Source of the DNA: Candidatus Poribacteria bacterium
GTDB taxonomy: Bacteria; Poribacteria; WGA-4E; WGA-3G
Assembly: GCA_958295945.1 (NCBI GenBank)
Contig: OY282386.1
Location: forward strand, 1,491,371 to 1,555,370
Length of the DNA: 64,000 bases
Direction: 5' to 3'
Made by a program: the position numbers and the translations under genes. The notes beneath the pieces were generated by a model, which worked only from the letters and a program-made list of their open reading frames with translations, had not been told where the DNA came from and searched no databases. This document shows, in pieces, positions 37,130-45,672 of the stretch; position 1 is the stretch's first letter; every line of letters starts with the position of its first letter.

Positions 37130-37780
37130 GTGGAACAAGCTACCACTTTAAATCACACTGAAGACGTATATGAACCGTCACTTACGCCAGACAGTCTCGG
37201 CAAACTCGGCATGTGGATATTTCTCATTGGAGATACCATGTCATTTGGTGCATTACTTGCAGTCTATGCAGCACTCAGAGCTGGAGCAGGCGTAATCGGA
37301 TGGGTTCCACCAAGTGAGATTCTTGGTATAAATCTGACTGCTTTTATGACATTTCTGTTGATTTGCAGCAGTGTTACAATGGTTAAATCATTGGAGTCAA
37401 TTCAGAAGGGGAACGTCTCTCGGATGTGTACATTTCTGGGATTAACAATTTTAGGGGGTGTCATTTTTCTTGGATTGCAAGTGTATGAATGGACACATCT
37501 AATCAAACATGGATTAACATTGACAGAGATTCCACACCATAGTCTATCAGGTGCTGCAATTAGCGGATCTACACTATTTGGTCCCACTTTCTATGCTATT
37601 ACAGGATTCCACGGTTTGCATGTAACTGGTGGTGTAATATATCTGATAGTTATCCTGATCCATGGTCTGCGTGGAAGATATACTGCTGAATTTAACCATG
37701 AAGTAGAAATTGTTGGACTCTATTGGCACTTTGTTGACCTTATTTGGATTATGGTTTTCACCTTTATCTATCTATTGTAG
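37130..37780 (+). CDS. coxC: Cytochrome c oxidase subunit III (copy 2)
   Basis: A 216-residue heme-copper oxidase subunit III. Landmark segments are LGMWIFLIGDTMSFGALL at the start, LGLQVYEWTHLI in the middle, TGFHGLHVTGGVIYL and EIVGLYWHFVDLIWIMVFTFIYLL at the end. The last is the strongest CoxC signature. The start is GTG 37130 with AAAAGGAG upstream. It is followed 12 bases later by a subunit IV-like gene. Confidence 0.93.
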   Translation: MEQATTLNHTEDVYEPSLTPDSLGKLGMWIFLIGDTMSFGALLAVYAALRAGAGVIGWVPPSEILGINLTAFMTFLLICSSVTMVKSLESIQKGNVSRMCTFLGLTILGGVIFLGLQVYEWTHLIKHGLTLTEIPHHSLSGAAISGSTLFGPTFYAITGFHGLHVTGGVIYLIVILIHGLRGRYTAEFNHEVEIVGLYWHFVDLIWIMVFTFIYLL

Positions 37781-37792
37781 AAGGAGTTTTAT

Positions 37793-38131
37793 ATGGCTAA
37801 AAACGAACATGATAAACATCCAAGGTATATGTTAATTTTCTTATGGCTTGCAATCTTGACTGCTATTGAGATTGGTGTTGCAATTCCAGAATATTCTATT
37901 GTCATCAAAGCAATCCTTCTTATCGGATTAGCATGTGGGAAGGCATTCTTGGTTGCTGCATATTTCATGCATCTAAAGCTTGAGAAGCGTACTTTATCTG
38001 TAATTGTTATTATACCTTTTTTAATATGTGTTTTCCTTGTCATTATGCTAATGCCTGACCTGACAACAGATACACGACACAATGCAATTGAAAAACCAGC
38101 AGAAAAGGTTGTTGAGTCGACACCGCATTAG
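37793..38131 (+). CDS. coxD: Cytochrome c oxidase subunit IV (CoxD/CyoD-like)
   Basis: A 112-residue three-helix protein of the prokaryotic COX4 family. The motif KAFLVAAYFMHLKLEKRTL is characteristic. The N-terminus has HPRYMLIFLWLAILTAIEI. It stabilises the oxidase and lies directly after subunit III, with AAGGAG before the ATG. Confidence 0.9.
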   Translation: MAKNEHDKHPRYMLIFLWLAILTAIEIGVAIPEYSIVIKAILLIGLACGKAFLVAAYFMHLKLEKRTLSVIVIIPFLICVFLVIMLMPDLTTDTRHNAIEKPAEKVVESTPH

Positions 38132-38175
38132 GGGCGAGCGGCAATGCAAACCTATCGATAATAGACACTAAGAGT

Positions 38176-38808
38176 ATGGAAAATCAGAAGAGTAATCTAG
38201 AGTCTAAAGGACGTAAACTTGATAAATCCACACTTCCTTGGATTGTATTAGGATTAATTATAATCAGTATTGCACTACTCAATTTGTGGTTGATGTTTGA
38301 TAATAAGAATGAATCTGATACTGAGAAATTAGTCTTGAGTGTTCCAGAATTTACCTTGACAAACCAGCAAAGAGACGAAATAAGTTTGTCTGATCTATCT
38401 GGGAAAGTCTGGGTTGCAGATTTCATTTTTACTCATTGTCCTACAATTTGTCCAATAATGACGAAAGAAATGGCAACGTTGCAATCAGAATTTAACTCGC
38501 CTGATGTGAATTTCATTTCCTTTACCGTCGACCCAGAACGAGATACAACAGAAGTTCTTGCGAATTATGCGAAACAATACGGAGCACATGAAAAAACATG
38601 GCATTTTCTGACTGGTGAGAAGGATCAGATTTATCAATTAGCAAATAATGGATTTAAATTAGCCGCTGCACAACATGAAGGTGTGTTTCCACATAGTAGA
38701 AAGTTTGTCCTCGTATCTCCAGATGGAGAAATATATGGATACTACGATAGCTACAGTCAAGCAGCAATGAAGAAACTACGTAAAGATATTACATCACTGT
38801 TTAGATAA
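38176..38808 (+). CDS. SCO1/SenC family copper chaperone
   Basis: A 210-residue membrane-anchored thioredoxin-fold protein. An N-terminal helix (about residues 19-38) is followed by the SCO domain, with CPTICP as the CxxxC copper site (near residues 93-97) and His in FPHSRKFVLVSPDG (near 175). SCO proteins deliver copper to, or reduce, the CuA site of Cox2. Its position after the oxidase subunits fits this role. Confidence 0.92.
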   Translation: MENQKSNLESKGRKLDKSTLPWIVLGLIIISIALLNLWLMFDNKNESDTEKLVLSVPEFTLTNQQRDEISLSDLSGKVWVADFIFTHCPTICPIMTKEMATLQSEFNSPDVNFISFTVDPERDTTEVLANYAKQYGAHEKTWHFLTGEKDQIYQLANNGFKLAAAQHEGVFPHSRKFVLVSPDGEIYGYYDSYSQAAMKKLRKDITSLFR

Positions 38809-38815
38809 ACTGGTT

Positions 38816-39079
38816 ATGAACCTAATAGTCTCATTCATTGCATTTCTGTTTCATTTCCCATTTGGATTTTATCGGACTCGTTATAAGAAATTCAGTCGTC
38901 CTTGGAGCAGATGTCTATACATACCAATTGTGCTTAACATTCTTGTCAGACGTTTTATCCTTCATTGGGATTGGCAGACCGCTTTGATTTACTTATGGCC
39001 TGCAGTTCTGATAGCTCATATTGTCGGAGGATATATCGGTTCTCGTTTCAAACCGTGTGAAAATGTTGAGACACAGTAA
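38816..39079 (+). CDS. Small membrane protein after sco
   Basis: An 87-residue protein with about three hydrophobic segments and a CENVETQ tail. It begins seven bases after the sco stop, so it is probably in the same transcript. The pattern GGYIGSRFK at the end resembles TauE/SafE fragments, but the protein is too short for that family. The function is unknown. The stop codon coincides with the left end of the repeat element at 39079. Confidence 0.55.
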   Translation: MNLIVSFIAFLFHFPFGFYRTRYKKFSRPWSRCLYIPIVLNILVRRFILHWDWQTALIYLWPAVLIAHIVGGYIGSRFKPCENVETQ

Positions 39080-39201
39080 TACCAAATTAACCCGATTTGT
39101 AGCGCGAGGTCTCCGGGGAATGCCAAAAAGGTATTCATACCGTTGATTTGGTGCCTCGCAATGTGGACTTTATCAAAAAAATAATCATGTCAATTTGGTA
39201 T
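39079..39201. repeat. 123-bp inverted-repeat element, family shared with 11657
   Basis: The ends ATACCAAATTAACC and the inverted CAATTTGGTAT bound it. Its left 37 bases are identical to the inverted right end of the element at 11657. The core GCGAGGTCTCCG and a later GGTGCCTCGC can pair. It separates the oxidase cluster from the PCP_red neighbourhood. It has no coding capacity. Confidence 0.72.
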
Positions 39202-39236
39202 AAGTGATCATTTATGTATGAGAAGTGAGAAAACAA

Positions 39237-41147
39237 ATGAAAAAAATATATGTTCCAGTTGATAATTCAGACTATTCTGATGTAAGTATTGACTTAGCAG
39301 TTGAATTCGCAAAGAAATTTGAATCTCAATTGGTAGGTTCGCACGTTTACGCTGCGAAAATGCATGATGTTCGCTTCAAACAGATGGAATATACTTTACC
39401 TGAAGAGTATCAGGACGAAGTAGAACTTGAAAAGCAACGCCGCATTCACGACACTCTGATCACTATGGGACTACAACTTATCTCAGATTCATATCTTGAG
39501 GTAATGAAACAGAAGTGTGAAAAACTCAACATACAATTTGAACCGAAGATGCCCGAAGGTAAACACTACATTAAACTTGTTGAAGATATTCAGGAAAGCG
39601 ATTACGATTTGGTAATTATGGGTGCACTCGGTATGGGTGCAGTAAAAGACAGCCTAATCGGTGGAGTCTGTGAACGGGTTGTACGTCGCATTACAACAGA
39701 TACACTTGTTGTTCGTGATCTTAATTCAGCAAATCAAAAAAATGGAAATATACTTGTTGGTATTGATGGAAGTCCTGAGTCTTTCTCTGGATTGAAAACT
39801 GCTATACAACTCGGTCAAAAATTCAACAAACAAGTAGAAGCAGTCGGTGTATACGATCCGTATCTCCACTACATCGTCTTTAATTCCGTTGTGAATGTAC
39901 TAACTGAACGCGCAGCAAGAACTTTCAGATTTAAAGAGCAGGAACAATTACACGAAGAGGTGATTGATACCGGTCTTGCAAAGATATACCAATCCCACCT
40001 TGAGGTAGCACGTTCCATAGCAAAGGAAGAACACGACTATCGACTGAAAATCACCCTTCTTGATGGAAAAGCCTACGAAAAAATATTGCAATACACGCGT
40101 AAAACCAATCCCTGGTTACTTGTTATTGGTAGAATTGGTGTACATAATGAACAAGATTCTGACATAGGTAGCACAGCAGAGAATCTCCTACGTCTTGCTC
40201 CTTGCAATGTCCTACTTTCAAGTCAACGTTATTTCCCTCAGATTGATGTAAAAGCAGAGGAAACACTTGTTTGGACACAGGAAGCAATGGATCGCATGGA
40301 GAAAGCACCTCCTTTGGTCCGCGGTATAGCCAAAACCGCTGTTCACCGTTTTGCCATTGAACGCGGTCATTCCGTTATCACTGAAAGTGTGATTGATAAG
40401 GCTATGGATGCGATTATGCCACAACGCGCATCTGAAAAACTTACAAGAGTGGCTAAAGAAATCGCAGAACAGAAGGTCTTAGAATCAGATGCAATACAGA
40501 CATATATATGCGGTGAATGTGGATATGCTGCCCACAACCAACAACCAGTAAAATGTCCTGTCTGTAGTTCACCACCAGAACGTTTCCAGATGGTTGACAA
40601 GAATTCACTTGAGAACATTGCCATTGACGAAGGGGGTACTGACGAAGTAGAGACTTTTGACGGTATGCGGTTACAATGGTCTGAGCAGTCGAAGAAAGCA
40701 CTTCGTACCGTCCCACGCGGATATATGCGTCGTAATGTCAAAGCTCGAATTGAAAAATCTGCACGATCACAAAAGATAGATACAATCACAAATGCTTTCG
40801 CTATGGAAATCATTGACGATAGCATGGGGGAAGCAGCCGCTGTCCGAGAGGACGCTCCAGAACTTAAAGCCATGCAAGGACAGAACCAATCTCAAAACAC
40901 AACGGATAATCAAAACTTTGTAAGTTCACTAATATGGACTGAGGACGCAATCAATCGGTTGAATTTAGTTCCTACTGGTTTTATGCGGAATATCACGCAA
41001 ACCCGTATTGAACAGCGTGCACAAGAAAAAAACATTTTGCAAATATCTCTTGATTTCGCCGCTCGTGTTATCGAAGATGGTAGAAGTCTTGCCAATGAAG
41101 TACTTGGTGAATACTATCAAGACAAACAAACAGAAAACACAAACTAA
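39237..41147 (+). CDS. Double universal stress protein fused to three PCP_red-type domains and a rubredoxin-like ribbon
   Basis: A 636-residue cytoplasmic protein. USP domain 1 spans about 1-162 (IYVPVDNSDYSD, then GALGMGAVKDSLIGGVCERVVR). USP domain 2 spans about 172-330 (ILVGIDGSPES, STAENLLRLAPCNVLL). After them come a PCP_red-type domain (about 345-395: WTQEAMDRMEKAPPLVRGIA), a rubredoxin-like knuckle pair CGECGY and CPVC (about 425-445), a second PCP_red (about 480-530: WSEQSKKALRTVPRGYMRR) and a third (about 566-615: WTEDAINRLNLVPTGFMRN). PCP_red is otherwise the C-terminal domain of protochlorophyllide reductase ChlB/BchB. The role here is unknown; sensing or carrying a metal or tetrapyrrole is conjecture. 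A GTG four codons earlier is an alternative start. Confidence 0.82.
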   Translation: MKKIYVPVDNSDYSDVSIDLAVEFAKKFESQLVGSHVYAAKMHDVRFKQMEYTLPEEYQDEVELEKQRRIHDTLITMGLQLISDSYLEVMKQKCEKLNIQFEPKMPEGKHYIKLVEDIQESDYDLVIMGALGMGAVKDSLIGGVCERVVRRITTDTLVVRDLNSANQKNGNILVGIDGSPESFSGLKTAIQLGQKFNKQVEAVGVYDPYLHYIVFNSVVNVLTERAARTFRFKEQEQLHEEVIDTGLAKIYQSHLEVARSIAKEEHDYRLKITLLDGKAYEKILQYTRKTNPWLLVIGRIGVHNEQDSDIGSTAENLLRLAPCNVLLSSQRYFPQIDVKAEETLVWTQEAMDRMEKAPPLVRGIAKTAVHRFAIERGHSVITESVIDKAMDAIMPQRASEKLTRVAKEIAEQKVLESDAIQTYICGECGYAAHNQQPVKCPVCSSPPERFQMVDKNSLENIAIDEGGTDEVETFDGMRLQWSEQSKKALRTVPRGYMRRNVKARIEKSARSQKIDTITNAFAMEIIDDSMGEAAAVREDAPELKAMQGQNQSQNTTDNQNFVSSLIWTEDAINRLNLVPTGFMRNITQTRIEQRAQEKNILQISLDFAARVIEDGRSLANEVLGEYYQDKQTENTN

Positions 41148-41191
41148 ATCGAAAATCGTATTAGATTTTCAAGATAATATACAACAAATGC

Positions 41192-41218
41192 ATAGCATAT
41201 TCCTTGAGAATATGCTAT
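41192..41218 (+). terminator. Hairpin after the USP/PCP_red gene
   Basis: An 11-bp perfect stem (ATAGCATATTC/GAATATGCTAT) with loop CTTGA lies 45 bases after the stop. No clear T-run follows, so termination is probable rather than certain. Confidence 0.45.
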
Positions 41219-41259
41219 CTTAATATAAACATAATCAAGGTATACGTTAGGTGACAAAT

Positions 41260-41727
41260 ATGCAAATAGACGAAGGTAGAGACAATGAAATAGTTACTTT
41301 TATCGGCATTCCTCGAAAATGGGTAAATCCTGCACTAAAAATCTATTCGTTCATCTTTTTAGGTTATGCAATTTGGCTAATCTATCTGAAGTTCAATAGT
41401 GGTTCACAAATGCTGTCGGATAGATTAAGTGATCCTTTTACACATCTCGCGGGATTTTCAGTAGTAGAAGGTCTCACTATCGTCGCTACAATACAACTGG
41501 TGGATTTAATCATGTATCTTACAAACAAATTCAAAACAAAAGTGAAAAAACAAGTTAATGAAGCGAAAGCAGAGGGTAAAGAAGAAGGAAAGACAGAAGG
41601 TAGAGAGGAAATCCAGAAGGCATGGGTTGCTTGGAATACTCGCCGCATAGACTCAGAAACAAAAGGAATTCCTTTTGACGAACTGCCTCCCACACTACCT
41701 GAAAGCAAACATCAAAAAACTGAATAG
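41260..41727 (+). CDS. Membrane protein with charged coiled-coil tail
   Basis: A 155-residue protein with two hydrophobic segments (about residues 25-45 and 65-88). A Lys/Glu-rich helical stretch follows (KVKKQVNEAKAEGKEEGKTEGREE, about 97-120), then a Pro-rich end. No family is recognised. Repeated EGK segments are common in proteins near Uma2 genes. An in-frame GTG three codons earlier is the alternative start; neither has a strong ribosome site. Confidence 0.5.
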   Translation: MQIDEGRDNEIVTFIGIPRKWVNPALKIYSFIFLGYAIWLIYLKFNSGSQMLSDRLSDPFTHLAGFSVVEGLTIVATIQLVDLIMYLTNKFKTKVKKQVNEAKAEGKEEGKTEGREEIQKAWVAWNTRRIDSETKGIPFDELPPTLPESKHQKTE

Positions 41728-41766
41728 ATTCAGTTTCATCTATCGTTCAAACAATGGAGGAATACC

Positions 41767-43041
41767 ATGCGGAAATTATTTGCTATAAATATAGTTATTC
41801 TCCCTATACTAATACTCACCCTAATAAATAGTGGTATTGCCGATAATTGGCATCAGTGGAGAGGGGCAAACAATGATGGAATCAGCAATGAAACTGATGT
41901 GCCTATTCAGTGGAGTCAGACTGAAAACGTCCGTTGGAGACTTCCATTACCGGGTGAAGGCGCGTCTACTCCTGTTGTTTGGAATGATAAGATTTTTCTG
42001 ACATGCGCAGATGGAATGGAATTAGTCCTGATGTGTATCAACACAGAAGGCGAAGAAATTTGGAAACGCACATTGGCAGAAGGCAATCGGACTAAACGAG
42101 GCGATGAAGTCAACTATGCTGCTCCTTCTCCCACAACCGATGGTGAATATGTATGGGCATTTCTCGGAACAGGGGATCTTGCTTGCTACGATTTTGAGGG
42201 GAATAGTATATGGCATACAAATATTGAAGAACGATATGGGAACTTTAGACTCGGTTTCCTGATGTCAATGACCCCACTGCTATACAAAGATAGATTATAC
42301 CTCCAACTCATCCACAGCAACGCGTGGTTAGTTCTTGCACTTGATAAAAAGACAGGTGAAGAAATATGGAAACACGATAGGGAAAGTGATGCAAGGGCAG
42401 AATGTGAACATGCATACACATCTCCTATTCTTTATAAAGATTCAGAAAGGGAATTACTCATTGTTCATGGCGCAGATTATGTTACTGCCCACAACCTTGA
42501 TGATGGTAGTGAGATATGGCGGTGTGGCGGACTAAACGCTAAACAAGGGTATAATACTTCCTTCCGACTCGTTGCTTCTCCAGTAGCCACCGAAGGACTC
42601 ATTGTTGTTCCATCGGCAAAAAATGGTCCTGTACTGGGTTTAGACCCATCTGGTCAAGGTGACATTACGGATAGCAAATGGCAAACCTGGAAACTTGGAC
42701 GTGGAACGCCAGACGTACCATCTCCACTTATTCACGATGGTTTAGTTTATCTTTGCCGAGAAAACGGTGTACTTATCTGTCTTGATGCCAAAACAGGTGA
42801 AAAACTCTATGAGGAACGAACGCATAACCATCGCCATCGCTCATCTCCGATCTATGCAAACGGTCATATCTACCTTACTGCACGGGATGGCGTTGTCAAT
42901 GTAATTAAAGCAGGTCGTGAGTTTGATATCATCGCAACAAATATGATTGGCGAAGCCGTTGCTGCATCTCCCGTTATTGCTGATGGAACTTTATATTTAC
43001 GTAGCTATAATGCCTTGTATGCAATCGGCAAGATAGAATGA
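41767..43041 (+). CDS. PQQ-like beta-propeller protein (BamB-like), exported
   Basis: A 424-residue protein with a signal peptide ending near GIADN. Repeats of the form GxxLACYDFEGNSIW, VLALDKKTGEEIWKHD and LICLDAKTGEKLYEERT mark a multi-bladed PQQ-like propeller. No quinoprotein dehydrogenase catalytic residues are evident, so it is more likely a BamB-like or binding protein than an enzyme. It overlaps the next gene by four bases (ATGA), implying coupling with the Mrp ATPase, an odd pairing of exported and cytoplasmic proteins. GGAGG precedes the ATG. Confidence 0.82.
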   Translation: MRKLFAINIVILPILILTLINSGIADNWHQWRGANNDGISNETDVPIQWSQTENVRWRLPLPGEGASTPVVWNDKIFLTCADGMELVLMCINTEGEEIWKRTLAEGNRTKRGDEVNYAAPSPTTDGEYVWAFLGTGDLACYDFEGNSIWHTNIEERYGNFRLGFLMSMTPLLYKDRLYLQLIHSNAWLVLALDKKTGEEIWKHDRESDARAECEHAYTSPILYKDSERELLIVHGADYVTAHNLDDGSEIWRCGGLNAKQGYNTSFRLVASPVATEGLIVVPSAKNGPVLGLDPSGQGDITDSKWQTWKLGRGTPDVPSPLIHDGLVYLCRENGVLICLDAKTGEKLYEERTHNHRHRSSPIYANGHIYLTARDGVVNVIKAGREFDIIATNMIGEAVAASPVIADGTLYLRSYNALYAIGKIE

Positions 43042-43910
43042 AAACTTACAAAGAACTCCCAAAGGATGCGGGTTCTAACATAATTGGACAAGTCACCGCG
43101 CAAGCGAACCGAATCAGTACGCGCCTGGCATCGGTGAAATATACCATCGCAATTATGAGCGGAAAAGGAGGAGTCGGAAAGAGTGCTGTAACGGTAAACC
43201 TTGCGACTGTCCTAACATTATCTGGTTTTGCTGTCGGTGTTGTTGATGCTGACATCAACGGTCCAACGATTGCCAAAATGATGGGTGTCCGAAACACATC
43301 ACTTGAATATGTTGAATCTGGTGTCAAACCGGCTACGACATCACTTGGCACAAGAGTCATATCAATGGATCTACTCCTATCTGATGATGATGCACCAGTA
43401 GTATGGAACGCGCACACGCAAAAGGATGCATTCACATGGCGTCCCACTATGGAAGTAGGAGCATTACGGGAGTTTATCGGTGACACCGATTGGGGAGAGT
43501 TAGATTTTCTATTGCTTGATCTACCACCAGGTTCTGATCGTTTACCAAATGTAGTTGAACTGATCCCTAATCTTAGTGGTGTAGTTGTTGTAACCATCCC
43601 TTCAGATGTCTCACACTTAATCGTAAAAAAGTCTATTACAATGGCAAGAGACATACTCAAAGTCCCAATCATTGGTGTTGTTGAAAATATGGCATTCTAT
43701 GTATGTCAGCACTGCGGCGAACACGAACAACTCTTTTCTGCTGATGATACATCATTTCAGCAAATTACTCTTGGAAAAATACCTTTCGATCCAAAATTAT
43801 CTTTATGTAACGACAATGGTACACCTTATGTCCACGAATACCCGAAATCTTTAGCAAGTAAATCCATATCAGAGGTATCACAGAAGATACAAGATTTCTT
43901 CAATATTTAG
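43038..43910 (+). CDS. Mrp/NBP35 family P-loop ATPase (Fe-S carrier type)
   Basis: A 290-residue deviant-Walker ATPase. MSGKGGVGKSAVTVNL is the Walker A motif, and VVDADINGPTIAKMMG and LLLDLPPG follow as in Mrp/ApbC. Near the C-terminus CQHCGEH supplies the CxxC that bridges the Fe-S cluster in the dimer. The N-terminal DUF59 domain of many Mrp proteins is absent. It lies among PCP_red-domain genes and could load iron-sulfur clusters into the nearby radical SAM enzyme; that link is inferred. Confidence 0.88.
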   Translation: MKTYKELPKDAGSNIIGQVTAQANRISTRLASVKYTIAIMSGKGGVGKSAVTVNLATVLTLSGFAVGVVDADINGPTIAKMMGVRNTSLEYVESGVKPATTSLGTRVISMDLLLSDDDAPVVWNAHTQKDAFTWRPTMEVGALREFIGDTDWGELDFLLLDLPPGSDRLPNVVELIPNLSGVVVVTIPSDVSHLIVKKSITMARDILKVPIIGVVENMAFYVCQHCGEHEQLFSADDTSFQQITLGKIPFDPKLSLCNDNGTPYVHEYPKSLASKSISEVSQKIQDFFNI

Positions 43911-43947
43911 TTCAGTTAGAATCTATAGAGAATAATGGAGTGAGAAG

Positions 43948-44460
43948 ATGAAATTCCTATGTATAGACTGCGACACGGCAATGAAATTTAAAGACGTAAC
44001 CCGACCTGAACAGGGATCTGTCACCGCAGTTTTTGAGTGTCCAGAGTGTTTCACTGAGATAGCTATGTTCCTAAATCCTTCAGAAACACAGATGTTAAAA
44101 TCCTTAGACCTGAAACTCGGGGGGAGTAACGCTGCAGCCCAACCAATGCAGTTGATCCGTTCACAGTTAGAGACATCTAAACCAGATATGATGACTGACA
44201 CTGACACAAGCGAATCAGCAGAAGGTGGAAAATGTCCCTTTACATCTGTTATCTCGGATGCTTTTGAGGATCAATCTGAACCTGAACCTGATGGAGTAAA
44301 ATGGACACCAGAGGCATTGGAACGGTTAGACCGTATTCCAAGTTTTGTCCGTCCGATGGCGAAAATGGGAATTGAAGGTTTTGCAAAAGACAATGGACAT
44401 ACTGAAATAACTGCAGAAATAATGGATGCAGCACGCGGAAACTTCCCCGCACAGTTCTAA
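43948..44460 (+). CDS. Zinc-ribbon protein with C-terminal PCP_red-type domain
   Basis: A 170-residue protein. Residues 4-40 form a two-knuckle ribbon (CIDC and CPEC). The middle is acidic and flexible and contains a lone CPF. The last 50 residues are a PCP_red-type domain: WTPEALERLDRIPSFVRPMA followed by GHTEITAEIMDAARGNF. This is the most canonical copy in the window. It lies 37 bases after the Mrp gene on the same strand. The function is unknown; a metal-dependent adaptor is conceivable. Confidence 0.8.
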   Translation: MKFLCIDCDTAMKFKDVTRPEQGSVTAVFECPECFTEIAMFLNPSETQMLKSLDLKLGGSNAAAQPMQLIRSQLETSKPDMMTDTDTSESAEGGKCPFTSVISDAFEDQSEPEPDGVKWTPEALERLDRIPSFVRPMAKMGIEGFAKDNGHTEITAEIMDAARGNFPAQF

Positions 44461-44572
44461 ATCATTAAAATGGTTGATACCTTCTATATTCGGTTATAAT
44501 TAATGCAAAAACTTGACAGAATGAATAGGCGAAATCGTTGGCTACATGCATCTAACGTTAGAGGAGCACATT

Positions 44573-45292
44573 ATGGCAACCAAAGCAGAAAAGAAACGAC
44601 TCTCTTATGTCCCCACAGATGTCTTTTACCCAGCAGAGGATGGGAAACCGATGGCAGCAAGCGATCTACATAGACACCAGCTAACATGGACATTAGAAGC
44701 ACTTGGAGCACATTTCTCACCTGACCCATCAGTCTATATCTCCGGAGATATTCTGATGTATTACGTGCAAGGGGCACCTAACAAATCTATATCCCCGGAT
44801 GTTCTCGTCACATTCGGTATAGGAATGAAACTACGCCGGACATACTTGGTATGGGAAGAGGGGAAAGTCCCGGATTTCGTGATGGAGTTTAGTAGCGAAA
44901 GCACGTATAGGAATGACTTGACAAACAAGATGGATATTTATGCGTCACTTGGTATAAAGGATTATTTCTTATATGATGCGGAGGACCTATATTTACCATC
45001 ACAACTGATGGGGTATGAATTAGTTAATGGTGTCTATATAGAAGTTCAACCAGATGATAATGGAGGTATCCGTTCCTCTGCTCTGGGTTTAGATTTCCGC
45101 ATAAGGGATGAAGGAATAGCAATTTTTGACCCGGTTGCGAATGACTGGGTGCGAACACGCGCCGAAACTGAGGCGATTCGTGCAGACTCCGCTGAAGCAC
45201 ACGCAGCGCAGGAAGCAAACGCACGACAGAAAGTTGAAGCCGAAAACGCAAAACTCCGAGAACAACTTTCGAACTTGCAAGCCCGCTCTTAA
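44573..45292 (+). CDS. Uma2 family (DUF820) putative endonuclease
   Basis: A 239-residue PD-(D/E)XK-type protein. The segments SPDVLVTF and DFVMEFSSEST carry the Asp and Glu expected of the nuclease core (around residues 80-115). The helical C-terminus is Ala/Glu-rich and probably coiled coil (about 195-239). Uma2 genes are numerous in cyanobacteria and in poribacteria-like genomes, and their biological role is unknown. ATG 44573 follows GAGGAG. A TATAAT box at about 44496 is a possible -10. Confidence 0.85.
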   Translation: MATKAEKKRLSYVPTDVFYPAEDGKPMAASDLHRHQLTWTLEALGAHFSPDPSVYISGDILMYYVQGAPNKSISPDVLVTFGIGMKLRRTYLVWEEGKVPDFVMEFSSESTYRNDLTNKMDIYASLGIKDYFLYDAEDLYLPSQLMGYELVNGVYIEVQPDDNGGIRSSALGLDFRIRDEGIAIFDPVANDWVRTRAETEAIRADSAEAHAAQEANARQKVEAENAKLREQLSNLQARS

Positions 45293-45354
45293 GACACTAT
45301 TTGAGACTTTGTTGGCAAAAATAGAACATCTAAAATAGGAAGAGTCGTTATTAA

Positions 45355-45630
45355 ATAAGGTTTATCTGGAAGTATCCACAGATTGATAAAGCAATTTTGT
45401 ATGGATCACGTGCAACGGGTACATATCGAAACGGCTCTGACATTGACCTAACACTCTGTGGTGATGGGTTAACACACAGAGTCCTTTCTAAAATTGACAC
45501 CGATCTTGATGATCTGCTTCTACCCTATACAATTGACATATCCGATTTTAGTAAAATAGGAAATTCTGATATGGTTGCACAAATTGAACTTCATGGGGTT
45601 AGTTTTTATGAGAGATGTGATGATGTATAA
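45355..45630 (+). pseudogene. MNT-type nucleotidyltransferase remnant without a clear start
   Basis: The open frame reads KYPQIDKAILYGSRATGTYRNGSDIDLTL, the GSxAxG...SDxDL signature of minimal nucleotidyltransferases, and continues to a normal end. Upstream the frame is closed by TAA at 45352, and no ATG or GTG precedes the core. The only standard start, TTG 45397, would delete the first strand. The usual HEPN partner gene is missing. It may be a decayed antitoxin (MntA-like) or start from a rare codon. Confidence 0.5.
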
Positions 45631-45672
45631 TCTCATATAATATAAAAAGGATAAGCCAGTCAATATCAACCA

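Noticed and set aside
43046-43672. Long antisense open frame opposite the Mrp ATPase
   Set aside because: It is the complement of a clearly conserved gene and its translation resembles no family.
45126-45338. Short plus-strand frame overlapping the end of the Uma2 gene
   Set aside because: Lys/Arg/Thr-rich shadow of the Ala/Glu-rich coiled coil in another frame.
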